Below, one piece after another: positions 26,900-38,455 of a stretch of DNA of 64,000 nt (position 1 is the stretch's first letter; each line of letters starts with the position of its first letter). The position numbers were made by a program, and so were the translations under genes. The DNA comes from Chloromonas sp. AAM2 (taxonomy: Eukaryota; Chlorophyta; Chlorophyceae; Chlamydomonadales; Chlamydomonadaceae): the NCBI GenBank assembly GCA_004335635.1, contig QAXH01004055.1, positions 1 to 64,000 of the forward strand, in the 5' to 3' direction. Below the pieces are notes generated by a model. It searched no databases and was not told where the DNA came from. It was given only the letters and a program-made list of their open reading frames with translations.

Positions 26900-27009
26900 N
26901 NNNNNNNNNNNNNNNNNNNNNNNNNNNNNNNNNNNNNNNNNNNNNNNNNNNNNNNNNNNNNNNNNNNNNNNNNNNNNNNNNNNNNNNNNNNNNNNNNNNN
27001 NNNNNNNNN
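26900..27009. other. assembly gap (110 N)
   Basis: Run of N. The sequence on each side is not obviously repeated, so the content cannot be inferred. Confidence 1.
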
Positions 27010-27090
27010 CCCTTCTCCTTGACGCCTTGCCGGTACCTTCTCTGCAAGTGCACGGTGATGCATACAGATTATTGGCGGTGTTGAACGACA

Positions 27091-27170
27091 GCTCTGACAG
27101 TGCCAAACTATGTCTGCGACAAGCTCTGACAGTGCCAAACTATGTCTGCGACAAGCTCTGACAGGCTCTG
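27091..27170 (+). repeat. 32-bp tandem repeat, 2.5 copies
   Basis: The unit starting GCTCTGACAGTGCCAAAC begins at 27091 and again at 27123; a third partial copy begins at 27155. Confidence 0.9.
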
Positions 27171-27396
27171 ACGGTGTCTACTATGTTACTTTTCTTAATG
27201 TTTTGCTGACACACAATAGGCTGTACCAGGCGTCCGTTTCCTCCGCTGTGTTCTGTGCTGCGCCCGCAGGCTGGGGCTGGGGCGTGCGCCTGTCCAAGAG
27301 AGTCTGCTTTTCTGCACACGATGTGAAATAATTGATGAACGTGACTGACTAGGGCTCCTGGCCCTTCTAGCATCCCTTTTTCTAGTCTTTGGCCTT

Positions 27397-27548
27397 GACT
27401 TTGGCGGCTCCGTCATGTTTTGCTTTGGGTTGGCCTGCCTTGCCTGCTTTGTTCCTTGCTTGCGTTTTGCTTTCTTGCTCAGGGTAGGCCAGGGCAGTGC
27501 CCATCCCGTTCCGTGTCCTCTGACGGCTTCCCTGGTGAACATACATAC
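27397..27548 (+). repeat. dispersed repeat family 2, copy 2
   Basis: Same order of blocks as copies 1 and 3: GGCGGCTCCGTCATGTTTTG, GCCTTGCCTGCTTTGTTC, TTGCTCAGGGTAGGCCAGGG, GACGGCTTCCCTG. Confidence 0.75.
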
Positions 27549-28116
27549 ACATACATTCATAAATCCTGACTGCTTCCAATTTTGGCCGCCAAGCAGGCGA
27601 CTGATCAACAACTATACCACTCAGACAATCTACCTGTGCCTCCAGGGCTTGTAACCTTGGGTGGCCTGTCATGCCTTACCCGCTGCCCAGCTTGCTTTGC
27701 ATGCCACCTAGCACAGTTCGCGCTGCCTTTGCCTTGGCTTAGTTCATTCCATCTAGTTCTCACAGGCAGAGTTCTATCACGTGACGCTGATCAATACTGC
27801 TACCAGGCAGCACCTAGCGTGTTCCTGTTTCCAGCCCTCCCTTTTCTTAATGCACTGTCGTCACTGACACTGCCGACACTGTCGACACTATTCTGATCGC
27901 TATCGTATTGATTGTTTCTGTCGCACAACCTGTCGGCGCCGACCACAACGAACGGCAACATGGGGTCGCAGGCGCCGCAGCAGGCTCCTCTCGATCAAAA
28001 TCAAATCGCACATGCCGCAGTACCATCATGGGGGCCAGGGCCCATGGGTTTGGACATTGATGACGAGTTTGTCAGCTGCAAGCCTGGTCATGAGCCCACA
28101 ACAACACGCAAGCACA

Positions 28117-28173
28117 CTGGTTCCAGTGTCGTTCTTGGAAATTGTCCCAGAACTGGCAAACATCTTTCTTGGT
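28117..28173 (-). repeat. dispersed repeat family 1, copy d
   Basis: Minus strand reads GATGTTTGCCAGTTCTGGGA, AATTTCCAAGAACGACACTGG and AACCAGTGT, closely matching copies c and e. Confidence 0.75.
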
Positions 28174-28983
28174 TGCAAATGTGTCATTTTTGATGCTAAT
28201 AGGGCTCAGCCGGCACTGTGGTTCCATCGCACTTAGGCTGATGATTGAACAACCAGTCTTGAGCTGCCAAACTGCAACAATGCTGTTTGACTCTGTACCG
28301 ACGAACAAATTGCGTTAACATGGAGTGCAGAGACACCGCAAGACAGCCTGCCCAAACAACACACAGCGTAGTTGACTGTGCTAGGGCTGGCTTTCTTGCA
28401 ACGTAACATTGTGCTCTCAGCCTGCCAGCTGCACTTGTCTTATACCCGGAGGATGCCAGGGGATGGTGGTGGGTAATTCTCGAGAGTCTGTGCAACGTGC
28501 AGCTCTTTACATGCTCGACCTCCTGTCCAAGAGGGAGCTAAAGATCCCGTGTGCTGCTCGCCAAACAGCACACTGCCCATGTGGCAGAAAACCGGCGAGT
28601 ACCACTTGGCCGAAATCTGGCCATAGCCCATGGGCAGCCACCTTGTTCAAACTTTTCACAGTGACATAGGAATGTTTGATGGATGCCGTAGAATGGCAGA
28701 ACAGATTATTGGGTGTATGTCTACGCCGTAACGCTCTTGCCCCTCCAGCAAAACGTGCATGTTCACTACTGAACCTCACACTTTTCTCATGGGATCTGAG
28801 AACTAGGGTCGAAAATCAGCTCTTCATGTTTGTACGAGTTGAGCGTGCATCGTGCACTGCAACAGATGGCCACCTTCACTTGTTTGGGTTGGCCAGATGG
28901 CAACTTGCTACGGCCTCGAACTATTCATTGGCAACAGGCCATGTCGTATCCGCCAGTTGACATGAGGTAACGTGGTTCACATT

Positions 28984-28988
28984 TTACA
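28984..28988 (-). promoter_or_regulatory. putative poly(A) signal TGTAA of the peroxidase gene
   Basis: TGTAA read on the minus strand, about 355 bases past the peroxidase stop, preceded by a T-rich run. This spacing leaves room for a selenocysteine insertion element in the 3' UTR. Confidence 0.4.
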
Positions 28989-29129
28989 AAAAAAAACTGC
29001 AAACAAAATCTGGTTCGGTTGCATCACAGCAAGTGTCATCTGCACGACATGCACTTAGGTTCGGCTACAGCACCGCCGCCCCTGTCACCCCACACTGCGG
29101 GGACAGCCCTAGTGGCAACAGGGGCTCTG

Positions 29130-29179
29130 TTCGGGGCAGCCTGCGTCCATTGCACATGGGTGAGTGAGGCGCCCGTCAT
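29130..29179 (-). promoter_or_regulatory. candidate SECIS element in the peroxidase 3' UTR
   Basis: On the minus strand, ATGA (29176-29179) is followed by a stem of GGGC-GCCT paired with AGGC-GCCC (one bulged T), a short upper helix CCAT/ATGG, and a closing CGAA (29130-29133). ATGA/xGAx is the non-Watson-Crick quartet required in eukaryotic SECIS. The usual unpaired AA in the apical region is not evident and the lower helix is weak, so this is only the best candidate I found by eye. Confidence 0.3.
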
Positions 29180-29340
29180 GCATGGTGCTACATAACCATC
29201 AACTAGAGCATGCCTGCAGAGTGCCACCAGCGTTCCAACCAAAACTTTCACAAAACTCCAGAAACAGCCGAAGCGTATTCATCCTGCTGTGCCCTTTGTA
29301 ACTGACAAAACTGATCACGTCAGCAGCGGTGCGCCGGTGC

Positions 29341-32300
29341 CTATGCAGTTCCTGCTAAGAGCTTGTCCACGTTGCAGACCTTGCGTCCTGGGTGCATGAT
29401 GCACTCGCCGGGCAGCGGGTCCTTGCCGGCCTGCACAGCACAACAACAATTGTTGATTGATGCAGCTCACCAGGCGCTCACTGGCTGCAAGGCGCATGAG
29501 TCAACGGGTCTCCCAAGTAGTTGCAACTATGGCCGCATCAGACTTGCATGTAATTCAGAAAGGAGCGTTTGGTACAGCCGGAATTCAGTTGAGTGCCACA
29601 CCTGCATGGGACTCAACGTGGAAAACTTCCTTGCTGCTGATGCAGTCATGCAAAACGAACGCTCAACTTGCTGTTGTGAACCGTGTGCATTATCGACTCT
29701 TGTAAACGGACAGTAACAAAAACAATGTCAGCTACCACGGCAGCGGGCCTCTTGATGAATGGCTGCCGCCACCTGGCTGGGACTGGAGTCAACGTGAAAG
29801 AGAATAGCTTCACGGCCAGGGCTGCTGCGGCCACTTGTACAGAGCCCTTGTTCAGACGCGTGCCAGGCTGCAGCAGGCCTACAGCAATTATAACTATAGT
29901 GCAGTACTGGCTCCTATGACACGCATGGCCGTGCGACCCTGCCACTCTGTGCCCCTCATCCCTCTCACCAGCAGCAGACGGATGTCGCCTTCAAAATCAG
30001 CCGGGTCCAGACCGGACTTGAACCTGTGCACGCAGCAAAGGCAACGAATAGGTACGCAGACTCCAGCACGTGAGCAGTGAACAGTGAACAGTACACAAGC
30101 CTGAGCGCAACGCATGGACCAGGTTCCCAGCAATCGGATGGATTTCGACTAGATGAGACTGTTTTCGAGGCTAAGAGTGTGCCCTTGAAAGCGTCTTGCT
30201 AGGCAGATGCTGAGCAACTAGTTAGCACTGGTGCCAGCACTGGGAGAGGTGGGACGCCATGCACCTCTTGACAGTGGCACCGTTGCGGTCTATGATGAAC
30301 TTCTCATAGTTCCACGCCACGTCTCCGTTGGGCCTGCTGGCCTGCGTGCCTGGGTACGCTATGGGCTGCGGCACCGGGCAGGACAACAGCATGTACAAAA
30401 ACATGCGCTTGGAAACTGGAAAGGAAGCTTGGCTATTCACTTTGCAGCAAAGAAGGCTGTGCGCCATTGCGACGTCTCTGCAGGATTACTGGAAAGCAAC
30501 CACCTGTGTCGGCGTGCGACTGCCTGCAGCTAAAGTACACGTCAGCAGTTGTGAAGCCCATGCTATTGCAGACCTCTTGACTGCGAATCAATGTTCATCA
30601 GGCATGTATGGAGAACTCTGCTGCATGCAGATCTGCTGTGAGCAGGCACCAGTGGGCAGGCAACATTCATACGGCGTCATGCATATGAGAACTCAGCATC
30701 CCTGCAGCGTCTTGCAAGCACCTGCATGCATCATCTCTAGAGTCCTGATTCCCCAACGGCTCAGCCACCCTTTACGCACCTGCTGCTGCTTCATGAAGGC
30801 GTACAGCGGATGCGTCTGGGGTCCATTTACATTTATCTTATCTGCAGTAGCAGGCAGAACGAAGACGCAATGAGACACTGATAGACACTGAGACACGGGT
30901 AGGCACTGGCTGACACACAGGGTCAGGAGAACGGATGGACCGACGTAAGCATGGAATCCATTGGGCATTGGCCAACAAGGACAGGCAGAACAGGCATGCA
31001 AGGGGGGAAACTGTTGAGCTGCGCGTGGCGTGATGAGCTTGTGCTTCTACTTGCATCCCCAATCCAACAAAGCTTGAATCTTCTGTCCGTGTTCACGGCT
31101 GAAACTCTTCTTTGTATACTGTCGTACAATATAGTGTAACTGCCTGTTGTATATTGTTGGTTGTCGGATTTTGCACTGCTTTCAAGGCTGACGACCCAAT
31201 CAGCAACAGTGATTTCTTATGTAGGCCTGTGACAAGCAGACATTGCCTGCTTCCATTCCCACACTCGCCATAAATCTGGTTGTTTTTGGTCGGTTTTGCT
31301 TGCTTACCATACACATCGAATTCGAATCCAAACTTCTTCCAAGCCCAGGCCCTCTCCTCATCGGATGTGCCCGGCGCCTGGCCGCCGAACTGGTTGCACG
31401 GAAAAGCAATCAAGTTGAAACCATCGCTCTTATACCTGCAGTGCAGAACAGCCCATGGGCCAAGGGCTTGTCAGAAACAGACAAAACAGGTGGCTGAAGC
31501 AGACTAGAACTCCTGCGTTGGACGGTGGCACGACATACGTCACCATTCAGAAGCACCACAGGCAAGCAGGCATGACAGGCTGCAGGAGCAGTCATCCACA
31601 TGTGGAAAAATGTGTGGGTTGCATAACATGGAAGTGTATGTGAGCAGGCCATGATGATGTAATGCTGGTTGTTGAATGTCGCCTCGGCAACAAGAGCACG
31701 CTGCAGATCTCTGCTGTTGCTGCCGCTGAGCTGCTATATTCCACGCTGTCCTCACACTTGGATGTGTTTGTATCACTCACTTATCATACAGCATCCTCAG
31801 CCCCGGGTAGTTGACGTTCTGCAGTGGTCACTCAGACGCCACATTGACCACCACCAGTACCTGCCCCTTGTACTGCGACAAGGAGCGCTCCTGGCCTTGG
31901 ATAACGGCCTGGAAGTCATAGGCGGATGTAGGGGCAGCACGGGCACCTGAACACACACACCAGGGGCCGCAGGTTGGCTAAGAAACAACGACAATTGGGA
32001 GGCTTGCGTTGAATGTCAGAGGCATGATGCCAGCATGGCATGCCTGTTTAGGCGGATGGAAGCGCTACAATGGCATGCAGAAGAGATCTGGTACATCTCA
32101 TTGAAGGCTGACACTAAGATGATGGTGCATGGCAGCATATGTGTCAATCCATGCCAACAAACCCTAGATAGATGGCCACAAATGCAATAACGCTGCACCT
32201 GACGGCAGAAGAAGAGCGGCACTTGCAGCTGTGCCAATGAGCACATCGCGGCGGCTTGCCTTGCAGAGCGCTCGGCTTCCACGGCGTGCCTGTGCTTGCG

Positions 32301-32346
32301 TTGAGGCACTGGCCGCGCGGCAGCCACACATTTGCTGACTGGCCAT
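29341..32346 (-). CDS. selenocysteine glutathione peroxidase with plastid/Tat leader
   Basis: Reduces peroxides with a thiol reductant. Seven exons (32346-32199, 31946-31781, 31435-31308, 30841-30780, 30365-30265, 30023-29969, 29430-29341) total 750 nt, giving 249 residues plus TAG. Residues 1-30 look like a transit peptide. Twin arginines at 32-33 (SRRDVLIG) precede a hydrophobic run ending SGARA, a Tat-type thylakoid signal with an AxA cleavage site. The catalytic motif NVASE-TGA-PLQNVNY places an in-frame TGA (residue 89) exactly where Cys or Sec occurs; the frame stays open on both sides. The other catalytic residues are present: Gln in FPCNQFGGQAPG and Trp in VAWNYEKF. A 29-residue C-terminal extension holds two cysteines (GEC, KVC). 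Family is certain; Sec and lumenal targeting are inferred from sequence. A nonsense-mutated Cys gene is the alternative, but everything else is intact. Confidence 0.88.
31828..31830 (-). other. in-frame TGA read as selenocysteine
   Basis: The codon lies between GAG and CCA in exon 2, at the catalytic position of glutathione peroxidase (after NVAS-x). In plant-type homologues this position is Cys; in animal and some algal homologues it is Sec. Confidence 0.8.
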
Positions 32347-33127
32347 GTTGTCAATTCACTGCGCCTGCGCACCGATACGGAAGCAGCAACAACGGGTGCA
32401 ATGCGGAGATGACAAGAGCTGACAAGACAGAACCTGAACTCAATGTAACGTTAACGCATCCGTGACTTGGTGTGACGGACAGAATTGTAGCTGTCTACTG
32501 GTGGTTGATGTGTAATAAACACACTCTCTAGTTGCACTCCCACTGCTACATTGCGTGCTTGTCTTTGTGTGCGGTGTTTTGCTGCGATCTGATTTTCGAC
32601 CGCTTGTACCAGCTGATCACCAAGCCTTACACATGACGGGATCTAACAATTCATTGGGCGAAACGTCAAGTGTTAAAGGCACACATTCGTGCCCAGCGGC
32701 GTGCGCGAATTTTGTTTTTCGTGCCCGTGCTTGACCGCCTGCTACGACGAAATATCAAATCCACAGTAAACTGGTCAGTGACTGTGCTGGAAGCAGATGC
32801 TTTTCGCTTGTGGCCTTTTGATGGTGAAGCGCTTTCTGCTGCCACACATGCACAGCTCTGTGGGCCAGCACTGTAACACTCCACGTGATGGACGCTGCAC
32901 GAGTCAGCAGCAACGAGCCCAGTGAGCTGCTTGCATACCATGGATACATTGGAGCCATGTGAATATGGAGCCAGAAAAACATCTTTTGAATCAAGCTGCA
33001 CCACCTGCCTCTGCCTGTCCTCATCAGCTCCTCCAGCCGTGTTGCCCCCAGCTGTGTTGCCGTGTTGCTGTGTTGCTGCCTGCTTGGCTTTGAATAGGTG
33101 AACTCGTCTCCCACCCTGCACGTCACC
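32347..33127. promoter_or_regulatory. divergent intergenic region between peroxidase and nucleotidyltransferase
   Basis: The two start codons are 781 bp apart and face away from each other, so this stretch must hold both promoters and 5' UTRs. An AG acceptor-like site at about 33090 may indicate a 5' UTR intron of the downstream gene. No TATA box or other element was convincing. Confidence 0.4.
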
Positions 33128-36100
33128 ATGCGCGAACAACTGGACGCCGTGAACCAAGCGTTGATTCGGATGGCCGAGGCGGAGCGTATGCCTCAAGATC
33201 AGGTACGCAATCGCTGCATGCACAAGCTCACGATTTCCCAAGGCGCGTGTCATACGTTGTTGAAGTTCTGCACCTGTAACTTAGATGTTGTTTGACTGCA
33301 GATTGACACGTATGAGCGACTGCGCCAAGCAATTGAGTCGATCATCCGAGACTGGAATGAAGGTGACTTATCAGCTGAGGCACAGACTGTCGCCTAAGTT
33401 TGGCATGCTGCACTCTGCACGGCACATACGATTGCCCCCATGTCTCGCGTGCAGACTTCAAAGATGCCGTGTTATCACGGGAAGGATCGATAGCTTCGGG
33501 AACCGCGCGTCGCGGTGGAGACGCGGATTTCACATTGTGGTCCGATGCCACGCGTGGCCGCGTCAGCAGGTAAACGCAACGTACGGCTCCTACAGAGTTT
33601 GAACCATCAGCCCTTCCTAGAGAGGCTGCCCCCCTTGCAGTTAAACCCTAAAACAGGACATGTCACAGTATCCAGTAGGATAATGATACCAAGCCGCATC
33701 CCCATCATGTTGGCCTGAATACTTTAGAATGGCCTGTCAACTGCATACACGCACACGATCGTAGTTGGCTCAGAGAGACACACAGGCTTCTCCATCAGTG
33801 GTGTGGTTTCCAAGACAACAAGATACGACAGCTGGCTGTCATCCAAAGCTGCTTTGTGCATGTGTGCGCCACCTGCTGTAACTTTTATCTAGGCTATAAC
33901 ATGACACACTGGCGCACCAATAAACTGTATCTTTGTTCAGGAAGAGAAAGCGCGCATTCAAGGAGATAACAACGACACGTCTACACGAGTTTGGGTTCAG
34001 CGTTCTGAATATTGTCATCCAAAGGAAAGCTGTAACTGGAGAAGCTCTGGCGGATGACACCAGCAGCTTGCAGCAAAGCAATGCAGAGACTGCCGGCAAT
34101 GGAGAGCATGACGATGAATCTGGCATTGATGAGTGCTTTGCTGGCGAGGTGACCACCACAAGTGGACACCCGGTCAAGCTATTCTTTGACGTGGTGTTCG
34201 AGAGGTGAGAGACAACCGCTTGACCCTGAAAGTATGAAGACAACCCTGGTTTGTGCGTGTACTAATTCATACGAAGAAGATTACTGAGTCTGTTGTTGTC
34301 CAACCTCCTATGCTTGTATGCATGCCATGATACGACTGGCTTCATCAAGCACAGGTCAAGATTAGTATGCAGCTGTTGGGATGCATCTGGTGACTCATGC
34401 CTACCGGCACGCAGTACTGAAGAGCCACACCTCGCACTGGAGCAAGTGCGGGGTATTGTGTCTGCCGCTGACTTGTACTCATGTTTTTGCACAGCATTTC
34501 TTGCTCTCCAGGGCCAACTTTGGCTCCTGTGTGGCGCCACCTGCACCTGAGGGTGTCTACCCGCTGCCCAAGACGGTGTGTCAGGCCGTCCTGTTGCTCA
34601 AGCTGCTCAAGCAGGAGCGAAAAACGGGATTCTCAAGCATAAAGGTTAGTAATCCGATAATTGCATCAGCGTCGTCAGACTGTCTGTGCAGGTGCTTATA
34701 TCTTGCATAATAACCGAAACATAGTAAACACACTATTTCACTAGACCGTTACAATACATAGAAAGAGAGAAGGGAAAGGCCTCACAACAGCAAGCAGATT
34801 GCGCTGCATCAGCCATTGCCGCAGAGCAGAGAGCGCTAAACTAGGTGCACAGGACAGGGAGCAGACAACAGAGAACAAGAGCTGAGAGTGGGAGCTTGTG
34901 GCGATATGCACAGTTGCATGTGCGTGAGTCAACATCTCCGGAGCACCTGTTGCACCCTGAGCTCAGGGCTACGCACATGCAGTGACAGCTGCCCGGACAA
35001 CCTGCTTCTCAGCCACTGACACGTGCTCATGAGCTTGCCAACACGTGCACAAAGACTTGCAGGCTCAATTGATTCTGATTGTTGCAGGGCTGCTTGCTGG
35101 AAGCGCTGGTCTACAATCGTTGGTCGGACCTAAAAGACAACACACCAGGCTCCCAGGAGCCCTCTCTGATCGCAGTCGTATGTACTGTTCTCCGACTCTT
35201 CCTGGTCGAAGACAATAGGCTGGAAACTCAGCTTCCAAAGATTGAGAAACTGATTAGAAATACAATGAGGCAAGGAAAGGTGAGGATTGATTAAGGGCGC
35301 TTGGTGACTCAACAAACTTGTCACATTTCCTTCAACAAACGAGTACATTCCTCCAATCAACGATGGCCGATGCATTATCATGCTGTCGTATGTGGGCTGC
35401 GTATGATCGTCATCACTAGCAACCTTCTATGCTGCAGCTCCGGCTGCAACGTTGCATAGGAATTTGTAATGTGCACATGCATTTTGAATTCTAATGTGTA
35501 CACCCCCAAACTCTGGCCGTGCTTGTCCGTTTACAGGTGCTAGAAATCCCGTTCGATCCTCTGATGGCCAAAGGAAAGTTTTTGAGCGCTAGGAACGAAG
35601 CCAGGTGAGTGGGCAACATGGCACCACTAATCCATGTAAGTAAAGGATTGGATGATTGGATCTTGGATCACACATGCCATCCATGGTCCATGTGCTGTTA
35701 TGCCAGCAACGTATGCTGGCATCATGTACTCACCTTTGCACCTTTTCCTGTGGATATGCATATGTTTAGTTGCTGCCCTTGCACAGGGCTGGCAAAGCAA
35801 ATGCCAAGCAATGCCAATGCCAATGTAAACTTTTGTGCACGGCCCTGCACAGGCATTTGAACGAGACCCTTGAAGCGCTGATAACGTTGGCCAGTGACAA
35901 CGCTCCGGTCGATGAATTATTACGGCATGTGCAGCAGCAGCTGTTGCTGGTGCGCCCGCAGCCCAATGCACACCAGCCGTGCCAAAGGCCGCCAAGTATC
36001 AAACGTGAGCAGATCCAGGCAAGCGCTTTACCAGCTGATTCCACAGATGCATCAGCACGGGAGGCACAACAGGAAGTGCAGGAGCACAGCTTGCCTGCTG

Positions 36101-37410
36101 GGTCAGCTGATCATGACGATCTATCGGTACAGCCTGACATCTTTGAACAACTCTGGCACGGTTCACAGCGACTGGATCCAACTCGAGTGCGTGCGAAGTT
36201 TGCAAGGAATGTTGCTGCTGCTGCTGCTGCTGCCGCCCCAGCTGCAGCATTAGAGTCAGCAGTCAACCAGCAGTCAGCTGCGGCAGGGGAAAGTGGTGGC
36301 TGGCTTTTGGCTAAGATGCGAAAGGCATTAAGTGGCGCTGTGAAGTTTGTTCAGGCTGCAGTGGCGATCGCAGGCAAGACTGTGCAGCTGCCTTTGCTAG
36401 CAGTCGAAACGCTTGTCAATGCTTCTAAGTCTCAGACTGGTCGGCGCGGAAAACAAGCGCTCGCCATAGCTGCTGCGACTGTTGTGCCAGCCACGCCTGT
36501 AACACCAGCAGCTTCAGCTGCACCGGTCATAATAAGCGCTGTACCCGCAGCCCCAGCCTCACTGGCCAGACCATCTGAAGCACCACCTTCATTAGCCAAA
36601 CGGTCTGCAGCGGCTCCATTGACACCCTCAAACACCCATCAAACAGCTACAACATCGGCACCATTGGCACCAGCTACCACGGCTGCACCAGTTGCTGCGA
36701 CCCTGCCAGCCACCGCAGCCGCGCCAGCCACAGCGGCCGCACCAGCCACCACTGCTGTACCAGCCACCACAGCAGCTGCACCAGCTGCCACAGCTGCACC
36801 AGGCGCCCCAGCTGCTCCAGCCACAGCAGCTGCACCAGCCACAGCAGCCGCACCAGCCACAGCAGCCGCGCCAGCCATAGCAGCCGCACCAGCCACAGCA
36901 GCCGCACCAGCCACAGCAGCCGCACCAGCCATAGCGGCCGCACCAGCCACAGTGGCAGCACGAACAGCACGAGCAACTGCAAGACCAGCGTTGCCAGCCA
37001 TAACAACAGCAACAGCATGTGTACCAGCCATAACAATGGCAGGACCATCTGCACCAGCAACTGCAACCGTAACACCAGCTGTAGAAACTGCAACACCTCC
37101 CGTGCCTGAGCCTGCCGGTGCTGCAGCAGCGTCTGCAAGCAGTTCCAGAGCCCAGCCCAGTCCCGCCACAGCTCGTGATGGCCCGCCTCCCAAAGTGCCA
37201 GCGACAGCAGCGAGCCACGGGCCCAACCACAAGCTTCTCACAATGGAGGAGGTGTGTGATGCCATGACACGCGCAAAGAATCAAGACATGTACGGTTGGA
37301 TACCGAAGGAAACTGCCGTTCCCGCTACACATCAACCGCAGCGTTCAGTGCAGCGGCCTTCACCAAGCGCGGGCAACAGAAGCAGGCCTACAGGACCTAG
37401 GCAGCTGTGA
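33128..37410 (+). CDS. Pol-beta-fold nucleotidyltransferase (OAS/CD-NTase-like) with Ala/Pro-rich tail
   Basis: Eight exons (33128-33202, 33302-33362, 33455-33569, 33941-34204, 34512-34644, 35088-35279, 35537-35604, 35853-37410) total 2466 nt, an 821-residue protein. Residues ~54-73 carry REGSIASGTARRGGDADFTL: the GS of the nucleotidyltransferase fold and a DAD metal pair, spaced as in 2'-5' oligoadenylate synthetase-type enzymes. A third acidic residue fits KLFFDVVFE (~167). The following helical part (QAVLLLKLLK, TGFSSIKGCLLEALVYNRW) resembles the C-terminal helical half of that superfamily. From residue ~310 the protein is low complexity, with an 18-bp-periodic Ala/Pro/Thr tract (~36715-36965). 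ATG 33128 lies in CACCATGC; an upstream coding exon cannot be excluded. Product and substrate are unknown; terminal uridylyl- or poly(A)-type activity is the alternative. Confidence 0.7.
36715..36965 (+). repeat. 18-bp coding repeat (ATAAAP)n
   Basis: Imperfect GCCACAGCAGCCGCACCA units encode Ala/Thr/Pro hexapeptides in the nucleotidyltransferase tail. The regular codons also keep antisense frames open, producing spurious long Cys/Trp- and Ala-rich ORFs on the other strand. Confidence 0.9.
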
Positions 37411-38455
37411 TGCCGCCAGGTTGTCGAGCTGGAACTTTTGCAAGTTTCGGGGTTGTAGGGGGTTCTGACAGCCCATTTGCGTGATAGATAGAACTGGCAA
37501 CAGCTTTTATGTTGCGGATTCTAAGCATAAGATAAGACTACCATTGCATGCGCCTTGACTATAGCCTTTGTCTCTTGGTGTAGACAGTTGCGGCTGCACT
37601 GATCTGTCCTGCAAATGCAGTGCTGCATTCATTCCTTAACTTCAGTGCATCTGCTTGGCGGCGAACTCCGAACAGTGAGTTAGCGCTGACAATGACAATT
37701 GATTCGTTCGCATATCTGCCACTGTGCTTGTTTCCGGGGGTGTGGCGGGGTGCAACCACGTCTTTTTCGCCCTGCCCTGCACCTGAAAAGCATAGCCACG
37801 ATGGCTCTATCCCTTTTTTGGGTACAGTTGCTTTGAAGAGAGTTTGTCGTCTGACTGAGTTTGCGAGGAAGGGGTGTCTGTTGTTTCTAGCATTGTAGCA
37901 TTGTACACACACGTATTTACATCAAGGAAGCCGTCATAGGACACTGAGCGGGATGGGCATCGCCCTGGCCTACCCTGAGCAAAAAAGCAATACGAACGCT
38001 GGGAACAAAGCAGGCAAGGCTGGCCAACTGAAGGCAAAACAGGACTGAGCCGCCTAAGCTAACATCAAAGACTCGGTGATATGAACTTCGCAAGTTCCTC
38101 CTCATCCTTGCACACGTGCCGTGTCCCACTGTCACCTCTGGACAGCGCCAATGCTGTATAGTCTGCATGAGAGCAGAATGTTTGGAGTACAATAGCTGCA
38201 ATGTGTCAACTCCCTTCGTGCTACCTGGTGCCAGGGTTATTGTTTTGCATCAAGGCCAAAGTAAAAACAGCCTTGAATTTGTGTATGCTAGTTTGGGTTG
38301 ACGTTGATTTTATGAGGGCATACCTATGCAGGCAGCGGTGTCAGCTGCTTTGATAGTGATTGAGGTGTACGTGTGCAAGAGAGAAGCTCCGGAGATCACC
38401 AGGGCTGTGACAGCTGTGCCATGGCTTCTGCCAGACCAGTGAATGCATTGACCTG
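37411..38455. other. intergenic between convergent genes, with one repeat
   Basis: Contains the 3' UTRs of the nucleotidyltransferase and the aminotransferase and a family 2 repeat copy at about 37908-38064. No gene seen. Confidence 0.5.
37908..38064 (-). repeat. dispersed repeat family 2, copy 3
   Basis: Read on the minus strand it begins TTAGCTTAGGCGGCTCAG and ends near CCTTGATGTAAATACGTG, matching copy 1 end to end. Both ends are shared, which defines an element of about 155 bp. Confidence 0.8.

Larger units (their letters stand above)
26036..29340. other. gene-poor interval with a gap and repeats
   Basis: Lies between the protease stop and the peroxidase stop (convergent genes). It contains family 1 copies at 26427-26505 and 28117-28173, a 110-bp gap (26900-27009), a 32-bp tandem repeat (27091-27170), a family 2 copy (27397-27548) and the peroxidase 3' UTR. 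One short frame at 27960-28193 begins with a plausible ATG but runs into the family 1 repeat, so I do not accept it as a gene. Confidence 0.6.

Noticed and set aside
27960..28193. Small ORF starting MGSQAPQQAPLDQNQ
   Set aside because: Runs into dispersed repeat family 1, has no partner exons and no recognisable family.
29085..29128. Strong hairpin GCCCCTGT/ACAGGGGC in the peroxidase 3' UTR as SECIS
   Set aside because: It is stable but lacks the ATGA/GA quartet, so it cannot serve as a SECIS core.
31828..31830. Reading the peroxidase TGA as a pseudogene stop
   Set aside because: All other catalytic residues, splice sites and frame are intact, and the TGA falls exactly on the Sec/Cys position.
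36628..37335. Long antisense ORFs (Ala-rich and Cys/Trp/Gly-rich) opposite the nucleotidyltransferase tail
   Set aside because: They mirror the 18-bp coding repeat on the plus strand; the plus frame continues a splice-consistent gene, the antisense frames do not.
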